A stretch of 64,000 bases of DNA from Tubulanus polymorphus (GCF_964204645.1 NC_134028.1:19442153-19506152); one strand, 5' to 3'; shown: positions 1-11,914, counted from the stretch's first letter. Notes: generated from the sequence alone by a model not told the origin. Numbers and translations are program-made.

Positions 1-1500
1 ATTGTTTGTGAATTCATTGTTGAGCATGTCTGTTGCCAACGTGTGCTGGGCACATAATAATCAACTAAATGATGTATCTGGCATCTGTATTAATTTACGT
101 CGTTGATTGGGGTCGGGACAGGTTTGACAAATCATCTGATATCGGTTAAGGTAACGGCTGATAGTTTGGACAGTGGGAAATTGACATGTTTGCAATGGTA
201 ATTTTAAAGACAAATTAGGCTGCACACACTGATTATTTTTTTTGGTAAAGATAACGAGAACGAGAAGAGTCAGAAAGTTGAAGTGGTTGGTCATATATTG
301 TTAAATTATTAGACTACATAAATGTGGATATAGAGAAATGGGTGATTGTCTATGAAAGCTATTTGGGAAGTTGTGTTTGATATGTTTTTTTTTGCATGAC
401 TACAATTGTATAGGCTTGTTCTCATTAAATGTAAGATCAATATACAGATGTACATGCCTCATAATTGTTATATATTACTGATGAAAAGAGTCTCATATTT
501 GATATTTTTAGATGATTGCTTTCCCTTTGATAAAGTTCGTGTGTTAAGTTTATAAGTATTTAGAAATTTTTTTGGCTTACCGTAAAATTCTATGGGGTCC
601 ATGTAGGTCTCGTTGATGAATAAGATGAACTGATGATGAGTGGGGTGTGTTGCTTAGTTTAGGTAGAAGTTATGCGGGATGGGATAATAGGGGAAAGGGT
701 CAGAAATTGTGATTTATGGCTACTTTACAGGTGTTGTAAATTGATGTACGGAATGGTGGTTGTGTATCATTAGTCTTGATGTTCTGAAGGTTTTGTGTAA
801 TTTTCATTACCCTGCGGCTGGCTTTAAGTTGTAAGAGATGTTGCTTATAAATGATGTTCTGAAGCCTGTACACTTTTGAAAAGATTTTTTTGGGGAAACT
901 ACAATAGGGTCTTGTGAATTTTTGGCGATTGGGGACCAATCGTCTGGGGAGGAGGATAGTATTGGGGTGATAAATTAGTAGTTTGCATAGAGGGAGGGAA
1001 GCCAGAGTTCAGGGCAGTGGCTGAAGTTAGTAAACAACCTACGTAGATGCTTACGTCGCACACAAGACACTGAATAGAAGATAGGTGAAAGTGACGTGAG
1101 TATCTGCGTAGGGTTGCTGGTTATAGCGGCAGCCTTGAGCTCTGGTATGGCTAGGAAGTAAACAAGTAATAAACTCGTGACGTATAACATATGTAGAAGT
1201 ATACGTCACGAGTAACATGAAATAAGATAAAAAGGGAGGGTCAGCACAGTAAGGGGGAGAGAGATGCTAGAGTGGCGGAGAAGCCTAAAAATACGAGCTG
1301 TAGGAAGGATTAAGAATTGTGCGGGAAAATAAAGAAAGAACGTAGACCCACGAGAAGAGTTGTTATTATTCCGGAGTCAGAGGGATATCACTTATCGGAT
1401 TAATCGGAACCAACAACGACAACACGAGGGGAGAACGCAACGTGGCCGCCACAACAATTGGTTGAGAAACTCAACTCCACAACATTGTTGGAGAACCGAA
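1..1500 (-). other. unassigned region with weak minus-strand ORFs
   Basis: No recognised gene. Three short minus-strand ORFs are open (61-294, 700-939, 975-1190). The 975-1190 ORF starts with a hydrophobic leader (MLYVTSLLLVYF), and after one TAG the same frame stays open for about 55 more codons, which could be a decayed secreted or envelope-like product. I see no domain. The ORF at 61-294 also starts with a hydrophobic stretch. These could equally be chance ORFs in AT-rich DNA. Confidence 0.2.
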
Positions 1501-1506
1501 AGCAAC

Positions 1507-1828
1507 CCCACAACATTCCCGTCTCGACCCTTCTAACCTGTCTCTAGTCTCTACACAGTCCCGTAGACACCATGTTCCCGTCTCGACCCTTCTAACCTGT
1601 CTCTACTCGGTACACAGTCCCGTGGACACTATGTTCCCGTCTCGACCCTTCAAATCTGTCTCTACTCTCTACACAGTCCCGTGGACCCTATGTTCCCGTC
1701 TCGACCCTTCACACCTGTCTCTACTCTCTACACAGTCCCGTGGACCCTATGTTCCCGTCTCGACCCTTCACACCTGTCTCTACTCTCTACACAGTCCTGT
1801 GGACACCATGTTCCCGTCTCGACATTTT
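1507..1828 (+). repeat. 59-bp minisatellite, short arm
   Basis: About 5.4 tandem copies of a 59-bp unit containing TTCCCGTCTCGACCC and CTACACAGTCCCGTGGAC. The same unit forms the large array at 2409-5030 on the opposite strand, so the two blocks are head to head around a 580-bp spacer. The unit length is not a multiple of three, so ORFs crossing it cycle through all frames and are not genes. Confidence 0.93.
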
Positions 1829-2408
1829 TAGTGGACACAGGTTTAGTGAAGCCATTAAGATGGTGGCTGTGTGTTACGTATCTTGTATCAAGATATTTCG
1901 ATATAAGTAATGATTTGTCATTCACGATTTGTCGGGCTACAACAGGCAGAAAAAAAAAGAAAATTAAGATGAGAATGAAAGCCTTTCGTATTGAAGACCA
2001 TGGGATTCAGCCAAGGAACATTGTAGCCTAGTTATACTTCTGATATACCTACCGAATTATCGATTATCAAAAATCTAGAATTTCGACTATTAGGACAATG
2101 TCGGTTGTAATCTTCTGGTTCTTTGAGTTCGTTCTAATGAGTTTTCATTGTAATGTGTATGGTACATATTCCTGAAAATTTCACTGAGTTTGATTGAAAA
2201 TTGTAGAAATTTTCCTTATGTATACATGTATCAATATTCAGTCCGTCGGCATCGATTTTGTAGATTTCTCATCTTTTTAATCAATGAATATTCGACCAAT
2301 TTTAATATTAATTTCCATCTTTTTTAAAGGCTCGTCCCACTGAGTGGAAATATTACAAGCCGATTAGATATGTCAGAGTATCCCAGAAACTGTCTAGAAA
2401 CGGATGTG
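1829..2408. other. spacer between inverted minisatellite arms
   Basis: Single-copy-looking AT-rich sequence separating the two oppositely oriented arms. An ORF entering from the short arm runs to about 2031 but shows no domain. No gene or regulatory element is recognised. Confidence 0.5.
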
Positions 2409-5030
2409 AAGGGTCGAGACGGGAACATGGTGTCCACGGGACTGTGTAGAGAGTAGAGACAGTTTTGAAGGGTCGAGACGGGAACATGGTGTCTACGGGA
2501 CTGTGTAGAGACTAGAGACAGTTTTGAAGGGTCGAGACGGGAACATGGTGTCCACAGGACTTTCTAGAGAGTAGAGACAGATTTGAAGGGTCGAGACGGG
2601 AACATGGTGTCCACAGGACTGTGTAGAGACTAGAGACAGTTTTAAAGGGTCGAGACGGGAACATGGTTTCTACGGGACTGTGTAGAGACTAGAGACAGTT
2701 TTGAAGGGTCGAGACGGGAACATGGTGTCTACGGGACTGTGTAGAGACTAGAGACAGTTTTGAAGGGTCGAGACGGGAACATGGTGTCCACAGGACTTTC
2801 TAGAGAGTAGAGACAGATTTGAAGGGTCGAGACGGGAACATGGTGTCCACAGGACTGTGTAGAGACTAGAGAAAGTTTTAAAGGGTCGAGACGGGAACAT
2901 GGTTTCTACGGGACTGTGTAGAGACTAGAGACAGTTTTGAAGGGTCGAGACGGGAACATGGTGTCTACGGGACTGTGTAGAGACTAGAGACAGTTTTGAA
3001 GGGTCGAGACGGGAACATGGTGTCCACGGGACTGTGTAGAGAGTAGAGACAGATTTGAAGGGTCGAGACGGGAACATGGTGTCCACGGGACTGTGTAGAG
3101 ACTAGAGACAGTTTTGAAGGGTCGAGACGGGAACATGGTGTCTACGGGACTGTGTAGAGACTAGAGACAGTTTTGAAGGGTCGAGACGGGAACATGGTGT
3201 CTACGGGACTGTGTAGAGACTAGAGACAGTTTTGAAGGGTCGAGACGGGAACATAGTGTCCACGGGACAGTGTAGAGAGTAGAGACATGTTTAAAGGGTC
3301 GAGACGGGAACATGGTGTCCACGGGACTGTGTAGAGAGTAGAGACAGGTGTGAAGGGTCGAGACGGGAACATGGTGTCCACCAGGACTGTGTAGAGAGTA
3401 GAGACAGATTTGAAGGGTCGAGACGGGAACATGGTGTCTACGGGACTGTGTAGAGACTAGAGACAGTTTTGAAGGGTCGAGACGGGAACATGGTGTCTAC
3501 GGGACTGTGTAGAGAGTAGAGACAGGTGTGAAGGGTCGAGACGGGAACATAGTGTCCACGGGACTGTGTAGAGAGTAGAGACAGGTGTGAAGGGTCGAGA
3601 CGGGAACATGGTGTCTACGGGACTGTGTAGAGAGTAGAGACAGGTGTGAAGGGTCGAGACGGGAACATGGTGTCTACGGGACTGTGTAGAGACTAGAGAC
3701 AGTTTTGAAGGGTCGAGACGGGAACATGGTGTCTACGGGACTGTGTAGAGACTAGAGACAGTTTTGAAGGGTCGAGACGGGACCATGGTGTCCACAGGAC
3801 TGTGTAGAGAGTAGAGACAGGTGTGAAGGGTCGAGACGGGAACATGGTGTACACATGACTGTGTAGAGACTAGAGACAGTTTTGAAGGGTCGAGACGGGA
3901 ACATGGTGTCCACAGGACTGTGTAGAGAGTAGAGACAGATTTGAAGGATCGAGACGGGAACATGGTGTCCACATGACTGTGTAGAGACTAGAGACAGTTT
4001 TGAAGGGTCGAGACGGGAACATGGTGTCTACGGGACTGTGTAGAGACTAGAGACAGTTTTGAAGGGTCGAGACGGGAACATGGTGTCTACGGGACTGTGT
4101 AGAGACTAGAGACAGTTTTGAAGGGTCGAGACGGGAACATAGTGTCCACGGGACTGTGTAGAGAGTAGAGACAGGTTTAAAGGGTCGAGACGGGAACATG
4201 GTGTCCACGGGACTGTGTAGAGAGTAGAGACAGGTGTGAAGGGTCGAGACGGGAACATGGTGTCCACCAGGACTGTGTAGAGAGTAGAGACAGATTTGAA
4301 GGGTCGAGACGGGAACATGGTGTCCACAGGACTGTGTAGAGAGTAGAGACAGATTTGAAGGGTCGAGACGGGAACATGGTGTCTACGGGACTGTGTAGAG
4401 ACTAGAGACAGTTTTGAAGGGTCGAGACGGGAACATGGTGTCTACGGGACTGTGTAGAGAGTAGAGACAGGTGTGAAGGGTCGAGACGGGAACATAGTGT
4501 CCACGGGACTGTGTAGAGAGTAGAGACAGGTGTGAAGGGTCGAGACGGGAACATGGTGTCTACGGGACTGTGTAGAGAGTAGAGACAGGTGTGAAGGGTC
4601 GAGACGGGAACATGGTGTCTACGGGACTGTGTAGAGAGTAGAGACAGGTGTGAAGGGTCGAGACGGGAACATGGTGTCCACGGGACTGTGTAGAGACTAG
4701 AGACAGTTTTGAAGGGTCGAGACGGGAACATGGTGTCCACGGGACTGTGTAGAGACTAGAGACAGTTTTGAAGGGTCGAGACGGGAACATGGTGTCCAGG
4801 GGACTGTGTAGAGACTAGAGACAGGTTAGAAGGGTCGAGACGGGAACATGGTGTCCACGGGACTGTGTAGAGAGTAGAGACAGGTGTGAAGGGTCGAGAC
4901 GGGAACATAGGGTCCACAGGACTGTGTAGAGAGTGGAGACAGATGTGAAGGGTCGAGACGGGAACATAGGGTCCACGGGACTGTGTAGAGAGTAGAGCCA
5001 GATTTGAAGGGTCGAGACGGGAACATGGTA
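2409..5030 (-). repeat. 59-bp minisatellite, long arm (about 44 copies)
   Basis: Tandem 59-bp units beginning GGGTCGAGACGGGAACATGG run from 2409 to about 5030, roughly 44 copies. Variant units differ at GTGTCTACGGG/GTGTCCACGGG/GTGTCCACAGG and at the tail (AGTTTTGAA, AGATTTGAA, AGGTGTGAA). Variants show higher-order order: a four-unit block recurs 236 bp apart (2551 and 2787), and a 60-bp unit with TCCACCAGG recurs 886 bp apart (3377 and 4263), indicating segmental duplication. Many ORFs cross the array because few stops occur, but they are repeat artefacts. Confidence 0.95.
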
Positions 5031-5626
5031 TGGGGAACAACGTGATCTAGAAATCAACGCGTCATAAAATTGAACAAGATCTTTATTTTTTTGCAAAATT
5101 TATACAATAATTTTTTTTTCATAAATTTGATGAATTACATTTGAATTGATAAATGGCACAATGAAACATGTCCCAATTAAAATGCCGCGGGCTGGGTCGT
5201 TTTTAGGAACATGGTTTGAAGGATTTAAATAAAGTTGATTTTATTTCTAAGAAACCAAAATAATTCAACTCGTGTAATTCATTTGAAATTAGTGTAAAGC
5301 TTTTAAACAGTGAATATATTCTTCCCAGATTCTGGGAGGAAATTTCGACGGGAAATTGTTTTTCGCATCCTGAATTTTTACTTTTATTCACATTGGAGGT
5401 GATTTCCTCATTCGATCTTTTCAATCAAAAGTTTAAAGAATCTAATCAAGTTCTAAAATTGTTGGGAAGTGTCACTGATCGTTCTGTGAAAACCGAATCC
5501 GATACGCGCAAGTGTTATGGTTCAAATAATCGACTGTGGTGGCGCTATCGTACGGTAGGGTCGAGACGGGAACGGGTCGAGAGAGTTACGGGTCGAGAGG
5601 GGAACGTGGATAGCTCATATGCAACT
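5031..5626. other. AT-rich intergenic DNA ending in minisatellite-like motifs
   Basis: No gene is recognised. Near 5559-5604 the sequence contains GGGTCGAGACGGGAAC and two degenerate copies of it (GGGTCGAGAGAGTTAC and GGGTCGAGAGGGGAAC). This is the 16-base core of the neighbouring 59-bp minisatellite, here directly next to the truncated BEL/Pao 3' LTR. Confidence 0.6.
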
Positions 5627-5662
5627 CAGTTCAGTAGTAACAGTATCAAGTTGTTTCCGACA
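5627..5662 (-). repeat. truncated BEL/Pao 3' LTR
   Basis: Thirty-six bases identical to the start of the 5' LTR (TGTCGGAAACAACTTGATAC onward). Identity is lost after GAACTG, with only weak similarity for about 20 more bases. From there the sequence runs into GGTCGAGACGGGAAC motifs of the nearby minisatellite instead of the remaining 140 bp of LTR. Confidence 0.75.
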
Positions 5663-5864
5663 TTCTCCCGGGCCACTTAAGGTGATACCCTAAAACAATT
5701 AAGTGAAATAGATTGGTTATATTGCGTTGTGTTTTGAAATTGCATAAGAACATTTTACGAAGTTATTCAGATTAAGTAGAGTAAATATTTCGATATAAAC
5801 GTATATAAGATTAGATATTAATATAGATATAAGTACACACAGAGTTAATTAATCAAGATTTGAG

Positions 5865-6476
5865 TCAATTAGAAATCAATCCGGTCCATTTTTTAATGTT
5901 CTGTTGAGCTCTGATCGCCGATTGTCTTTTAGTTTTTGCGTTTCGCTCTGGTTGATCACTCATAGAGCTATCGGGCGCGATATCGGGTTTATCGGTTTCG
6001 ACACTAGACACCTCTAGCGGATAAAGTTTACTAATCGGTCTCGAAGTTATAATATTGTTCGTACGTATTCTAGCTGATCGAACTAAACCATCGTTTCCGC
6101 GACAGAGTTCAGTAACGACGGTCATCTTCCAGTTAACACGGTTTTTTACGTCATCGTGGACGAGTACGACGTCTCCAACCTTTATGACGTTTTGACCCGC
6201 TCGTTTCCGAAGTGTAATATGTCTTTCACGTAACGCGGTCACGTATTCGGACGACCACCTATTCCAAAAATGTTTCTGTAGTTCGGAAAGTCTTATCGCG
6301 CGTTTTTCGAATTTAGAACGGTCTGTACCGAAAGTAGGGTCATTTATTTCGTCATCCGAGATTACAATGTGAGGAAGGTTATTTAACATACGGCCATACA
6401 ACAAGTGTGCCGGGGTCAATGGCATCGGATCATTGACATCCGTAGAAAAATACGTAAGCGGACGATTGTTTAACAC
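5865..6476 (-). pseudogene. BEL/Pao integrase tail with DUF5641
   Basis: This continues the integrase in a shifted frame: LNNRPLTYFSTD and PLTPAHLLYGR are the end of the core, followed by the DUF5641-type tail with VGDVVLVHDD and ISKLYPLEV. It overlaps the end of the main pol frame by 47 bases. The overlap is explained by a single-base indel rather than programmed frameshifting, since the conserved segment is contiguous across it. Confidence 0.88.
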
Positions 6477-8895
6477 CGATTCGATTGATCTCTGTTACGA
6501 CAGTTATTAACTCTTGAACTGATAGAAGGGCACGTCCCAACACTTTTTTGAGGATAGACTTGGTAACACCCACTAAACGCTCCCAAAACCCTCCGAACCA
6601 AGGTGCACGTTTGGGAATGAACGACCATTCGCAGCGGTTTTTAAGCAGATATTCGTGTACTGTTAAAGATTCGTAGATATTCCGAATCGTCTCGTCCGCG
6701 GAGAGAAATGTTGAGGCGTTGTCCGAAATTATTTTGTTTGGAACGGAACGACGAGCCGCGAAGCGACGAAACGCGTGTAAGAACGTTGGAGTTGAAAGGT
6801 CGGTTACGACTTCCAGATGAAGCGCGCGTGTACTGGCGCATGTAAACAACAGAATGTAGGCTTTATTTGTCCCTAGCGAATTGGGACGAACATGTAAAGC
6901 ACCGGAGAAATCTAGTCCACACGCTGTAAAGGGCGGAGCTTCGCTTAAGCGATCTTTTTGGAGCGGTGCCGGTTCTGGTAGTGCGTATGGTAATCCCGTC
7001 ACTAACCTACATGGAACGCATTTCCGTAGGATGGGTTTGACAGCCTGCCGTATCTTTATAATCCAGAATGCTTGACGTATGTGGGTCATAGTTGACTCCA
7101 AACCGGCGTGTTTCACGTTATGGTGGGCGTCTAATACAACGAGTTCGGTTAACCTTGATTTCGACGGCAAAAGAGCCGGGAAGGTTGTGCTGTAATTTAG
7201 TGGCGCATTCTGTAATCTTCCCCCAACGCGCACAATTCCATCGTTATCCATGAAGAGGCGTAACTGTTTGATTAACGTTGAATTTGTTTTTTCCTGAAGT
7301 AGTTCATTATATTCCTTCGTAAAGTATGTCTTTTGTACCGATCTAATGATAGCATTTTCGGATTTTTGTAACTCGGTAACTGTTAGGGTCTGACCTGTCG
7401 CCTGTTTGTTTCCCCTTAAGAGTGAGACAAATCTGAGAACATACGCACATTTCCGAACCATTTTCGGTAAGTCGGGATAAAACGCCGGATTTACTTCTTT
7501 AATGATTCCGAATTTCTGGCGGACTTGAGAAGCGATTGCGCTTCTCTGGGAGTCTAATGATTCCGTTTCAGTTAACAGGATTGTTGAATCGAACAGGTCG
7601 CAAATGGGCCAATCGCCTTGGCCTAACCAATGTGGTCCCTTCCACCATAGGTCACAGTTCTGCAAGTCGGCTGCGCATATTCCACGAGAGAGAATATCAG
7701 CCGGATTATCTTTCGTCGGGCAGTACTTGAATTCATCAATATTTACCGATTTGATTTGAGTTACTCTGTTCGATACAAAAACAGGTAGTTTCTTGTCGCT
7801 ATGAATCCAATGTAATACGATTTGGCTGTCGGACCACAGAATAGTTTTAGATATATCTATTTTCGACGCGAGAGCACGATAGACATATGTGATAAGCCTG
7901 GCAGCAGTAAGCGCTGCAAGCAGCTCGAGCTGAGGAATGGCAAGTTCCTTTACCGGAGCGACGCGCGTTTTTGCCATCACTAAGGATGTGTCGGTGAGGT
8001 TACGTAAGTAAACAACAGATCCATAGGCTTCCTTGACCTTGCTACTATCTCCGAACGCGTGGATCTCGTAGTCTGATCCACGGTCAGATTCCTCGAAGTA
8101 TTTCCGTGAAATGTGGATCTCTGAAGCGTCGCAAAGATCAGTCGCAATATGTATCCATTTAAGCTTTAAGTCATCGGGTATGGGTTGGTCCCAATCGAAT
8201 TTCTCTTTCCACAGTTCCTGAATAAAGATCTTAGCCCTTATCTGAACTGGGGCTAAAAACCCTAATGGGTCATATACTTTCGAAGCTCGACTGACGACTT
8301 CGCGTTTAGTAACAACATCGCATGACAGTTCATTTTTAAGCTTATGTGGAAATCCGATAGAATCCCGTTGGGTGTTCCAGATTAAGCCAAGAATTTTCGA
8401 TTCGGTATCTGAGTCGGCCACTTCATCGGTTTCTAGTAGTTCGCGTAATTTTCCGGAGTTAGTTGCCCAGGATCGTAGGTTGAGTCCGGCGGATTTGGTA
8501 ATGTCGACGGATTCGTGGTAGAATCGAAGCGCTTCGGTATCGGAGCTTACACCCGTGACAACGTTATCAACATATATGTTATCAGAGATATCCCGAGCGG
8601 TTTCCGTATCTATACTGCGTAAGTGTGATTTCACGGTGACGTTTAAGATGTATGGGCTGCAAACCGCTCCAAAGAGCACTGAACGAAATTGGTAAGCCTT
8701 CAATTCACTTTCTGGGTTTGATTGGTCGGAAAGCCAAAGAAATTTTGTGAATTTTCGATCGTTTGAGTCAAGGCCGATTTGTAGGAAGGCCTTCTCAATG
8801 TCTGCAGATATCGCGAATTTGTGTAATCGGAAGCGTATTATGATCGACGCTAGATCGTTAAGCAATGGCGGTCCAGTCTCAAGGCAATCGTTCAA
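6430..8895 (-). pseudogene. BEL/Pao pol: RT, RNase H and integrase
   Basis: An open frame of about 820 codons. It contains RT motifs (AFLQIGLDSNDRKFTKFLW and the YVDN variant of the YVDD catalytic box), Pao-type connection sequence (VYDPLGFLAPV), RNase H residues (FGDSS, ELLAALTAARL, LWSDSQIVLHW, NPADILSRG), an HHCC integrase finger (HHNVKHAG through CVPC), and an integrase core with a complete D/D/E set (CGLDFSG, ISDNAST, GGFWERLVG). The catalytic motifs survive although the element is interrupted elsewhere. The frame breaks by one base near 6480, after ELITVVTEI. Confidence 0.93.
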
Positions 8896-9998
8896 ACTAG
8901 GTTCAGCTGCAGTCGAATACTATTCTCAAAGGTGTGGTTACTGAGTCCTTTTTTACCCCACGGTGAGGTAAGTAGTGTCCCGAGTGATCGTCGTTTTCGA
9001 CTTCTTCGATGAAGCCACGTGATAATTGTTCGTTGATAATATTATTGTAGGCAAAAACCGTAATGTTTCCAATGTCTCCGTTTTTAACGCATGCGCATTA
9101 GGCTTAGTAAGTGTTGGAAAAGTCGAGAAATCAGTACAGTGCGCAGGCGTCATGACAGTGTTTACATGTTTCAAAACTGGGTCATGTCACACACAGTACG
9201 GTATTCGCTTGAAATGAACCAGCGTGAACTTTAGCAGCGGGTCGTGATGTCTAAATAATCTCGTATCATATGCTTGCGTATTATATGTTAATACAATTAA
9301 AAGAATTGTCCAAATAAATAAACAGTGACATTGGGGATCACCATAGAAAGTGCACCAAAGTTCATAATGGTTACCATTTCGAGATCAGCATTTTCGGGAT
9401 TCGAACGTGATAGCGTCGTATAAAATAAATCAGCGACACTGGAGTCATCAAAGTTCAAATTGAATTGAAATAAGTTCAGTATTTTTCGGGGCTCGAATCT
9501 AGTAGCGCCGCAAAAATAAACGAGTGACACTCGGGTCATCAATGTTCAAATCGAATTGAAATAAGATGAAATAAGATAATTATTTATTGTGGGATTCGAA
9601 TCTAATAGAAACGGAAACATTGGAGTCATCAAAACACACATTCATTATGCGTCCTGACATGACCCAGTTTTGAAAGTTCTGACATGTAGTGACGCCTGCG
9701 CACTCAACCGATTTCTGGACTTAGAGAATTTCACCAACACTCACTAATGCGCATGCGTTAAAAACGGAGACATTGGAAACATTACGGTTTTTGCTTATTG
9801 CAGACGCTTCGCATTTCCGGTTCAAGTCGGCGGATCATACCACGTGTTCGTCTCTCAGCCACCATTCGGTTGGTTGGCAAGGGGGCGTGGTCATCTTTCC
9901 AGGGTAGTTTCGCGGTGTATTTTCCATTTTCAAAGCGCAAGTGTGTCTGACTGTAATCCGACATGGATTTGCTGACTGCAGTTCCGGTTGTATGCGCG
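8896..9998 (-). pseudogene. BEL/Pao pol N-terminal segment, broken by frameshifts and a MITE
   Basis: The protease-RT linker appears in another frame at about 9964-9795 (KLPWKDDHAPLPTN, a hallmark BEL linker) and is cut by the MITE at 9049-9794. Beyond the MITE the frame resumes at about 9048-8905 with QLSRGFIEEV and YLPHRGV, the start of the RT domain. Near 8905 the conserved FDxS region runs into a stop, followed in another frame by SLNDCLETGPP. These breaks separate what should be one polyprotein. Confidence 0.8.
9049..9794. mobile_element. MITE with long inverted repeats inside BEL pol
   Basis: Both ends carry GGCAAAAACCGTAATGTTTC (or GCAAAAACC...) in inverted orientation, and similarity continues about 145 bp inward on each side (9051-9195 against 9650-9794), including ACGCATGCGCATTA and a GCGCAGGCGTCA segment. 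The flanks carry TATTG/TTATTG on both sides as a 5-6 bp target duplication. The centre holds about three degenerate tandem units of about 90-100 bp (9390-9640) each containing GATTCGAA-like and GTCATCAA motifs. No ORF of note, so it is non-autonomous. Confidence 0.85.
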
Positions 9999-11894
9999 TC
10001 ATCTTTGGTCCCAGAAACGTTGTAGATTTATTTCCTCGCGTTTGTTTTCGACAGCACATGTGTTAACTTTCAGCGCGCTAATGAGGTTAATATGAGTTGT
10101 AGGCTGACATGTGGGTCCTGATGGTAGATAACCGATTGTCGAAGAAATTGCTGTTGGTCCGGGGCCACGTACGATATCATTTCCTACGATCGCCCAATAG
10201 TAATCTGCACCGATTAAGAGTTCTATTTCGTGATTTTCGCAGTCCGAATACGGATGTGCCAATTCGAGATTTCGTATATGCGGTAATTCGAGCACCTTTC
10301 GCGACATGTGATTGTGAATGGGAGCGGAAATCGACGGCACAATCAGGGTTCGAATTTTTAAATCTCCATCACTGGTATTTAGCTTTATGGTCCCGACGTC
10401 TAAAGACCGAGCAGGTCCTGATATTCCACCAAAGGCCGATATCTGAATGTCTTCGGACTCATTTGACACTAGATGTAGGGCTTGTGCCATTTTCTGTGTG
10501 ATGAAGGATCTTTGGGCGCCTTCGTCAAATAAGATGGTCGCATTAATTGATGTCGATTCAGAAGAGATACGGGCGAACGCTGTTTTTAGTAGAACGGCTC
10601 CTCCAGTTGGAGTTATTTTTACTTCCACTTGATGGGTGGTAGAGTCAGTGTTAGTTTGTAGCGGTTCTGTTGCCATGTGGTTTCTCTGCGGGTCACATAG
10701 AGATGAATGATGTTTCCGTTGGCAATTTCGGCATCTGAGTTTGGATTTGCAGTCGGCGGAACGGTGTGAACCTAAACAGTTAAAACATAAGCGGTCTCGA
10801 ATTACTATTTCTCGCCTTTTTCCGGGTCCGTTGAAAACGCGACATTCGTGAGAATTATGGTTGTTCGATTTACAGTAAGCGCAATTAGATCGTGAGAATG
10901 TTTTCGGCTTGGACGTAGATACACGGGTATGGAAGGCTGCGGTTGGGTACGTGAGATCGTGGTCTTGAAAATCGTTATTTAGCGTATCCCCCGCGCGAAG
11001 GGCTTCGATTTCTTTTAGTAGCGAAGTTCTGAGGTCAACGATATTCCAATCATTATTTCCGCGCTGTCTCGTCATTTGTTGGCGGATATGACCGGGTAAC
11101 TTATCCAATACGACAGGCACGAGTAAATCTCCGTATGTTTCTTCTGGTTTACCCAGAGATCTTAAACCTCTTATGTAAGCCTCTAAACGGTCGTAAAAGT
11201 TACGTAATGATTGGTGGTTGGCGCTAGGTGGTTCAAGCTCCCACAGCGCGCGCATATATGCGCCGATGATAACATGAGGTTTACCGTATCGATCTTTGAG
11301 CAATTCCAACGCGTGATTGTAGTTACCATCGGTGAGTGATAACCCGTTTATCACCTGAGCCGCTTCGTCCGTTGTTTGAGCCCGTAAGTATTGGAATTTC
11401 TGGACGTCAGTAAGGTTTTCGTCCATCCCAACTGCCGAATTAAAGGAATCGAAGAATTCCATCCAGTTCAGTATATTTCCATCAAATTTCATTAAGGAGA
11501 GTTTTGGTAAGTTGACCGTTCGTCGCGAGTTACGGTCGCTGCGCGCAGACTGATCTGAGATCAAGCTGGTATCGTGTTGATCTGCAGCGAACCTTCTATC
11601 GATTTGTCTTTGTAGTACCCGGTAATTTTCTTTGATATCTGTTAGGTATTCGTCTGCGTCCGTAATGAATTTATCCAAGTCCGCCTCCTCGACGGTCAGT
11701 AGGAGTTTTTGATCTAGATCAGCGAGAATGTTAATTTTCTCCTTGTACGTCTCCATGGCTGCGAGTAGCCGATCGCGATCCAATTCCGAAATAGCTTTGC
11801 TTCTTAGAATAATTTGAATTTTAGAAATAGTTTTGGTCAAAAGTCCTCTGTTGGTCGTGCGGTTTTGCATCAAGCGTTTGTCCTGAGCTGCCAT
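9999..11894 (-). pseudogene. BEL/Pao gag-protease ORF
   Basis: An open frame of about 631 codons from the ATG at 11894. In order it shows a coiled N-terminal region, a DUF1759-like gag core (about residues 125-300, around LPKLSLMKFDGN), three CCHC-type zinc knuckles (CAYCKSNNHNSHEC, CFNCLGSHRSADC, CRNCQRKHHSSLC), and an aspartic-protease domain with the active-site motif FDEGAQRSFI, a form typical of BEL protease (DUF1758). It ends at a stop just after LQRFWDQR, where pol should continue in BEL elements. The frame opened upstream begins at a non-ATG codon, so ATG 11894 is preferred. It would be structural and protease precursor of the retrotransposon particle. Confidence 0.88.
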
Positions 11895-11897
11895 CCT

Positions 11898-11910
11898 GGT
11901 CACGGCACCA
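11898..11910 (-). other. primer-binding site of BEL/Pao element
   Basis: TGGTGCCGTGACC follows the 5' LTR by four bases on the minus strand. A TGG-initiated, tRNA 3'-end-like motif in this place is typical of BEL elements. The likely gag start ATG lies immediately downstream (codon at 11894-11892). I did not assign the primer tRNA. Confidence 0.6.
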
Positions 11911-11914
11911 AAAA

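Noticed and set aside
2409-5030. Regular repeats resembling a CRISPR array
   Set aside because: Units are contiguous 59-mers with no unique spacers, and the genome is eukaryotic.
1622-5096. Many ORFs coding MFPSRPFK-type repeats
   Set aside because: They are translations of the 59-bp minisatellite in all frames; the unit is not a multiple of three and start/stop points are arbitrary.
6430-6476. Programmed frameshift in BEL pol
   Set aside because: The overlap falls inside a conserved domain and is explained by a one-base indel in an already broken copy.
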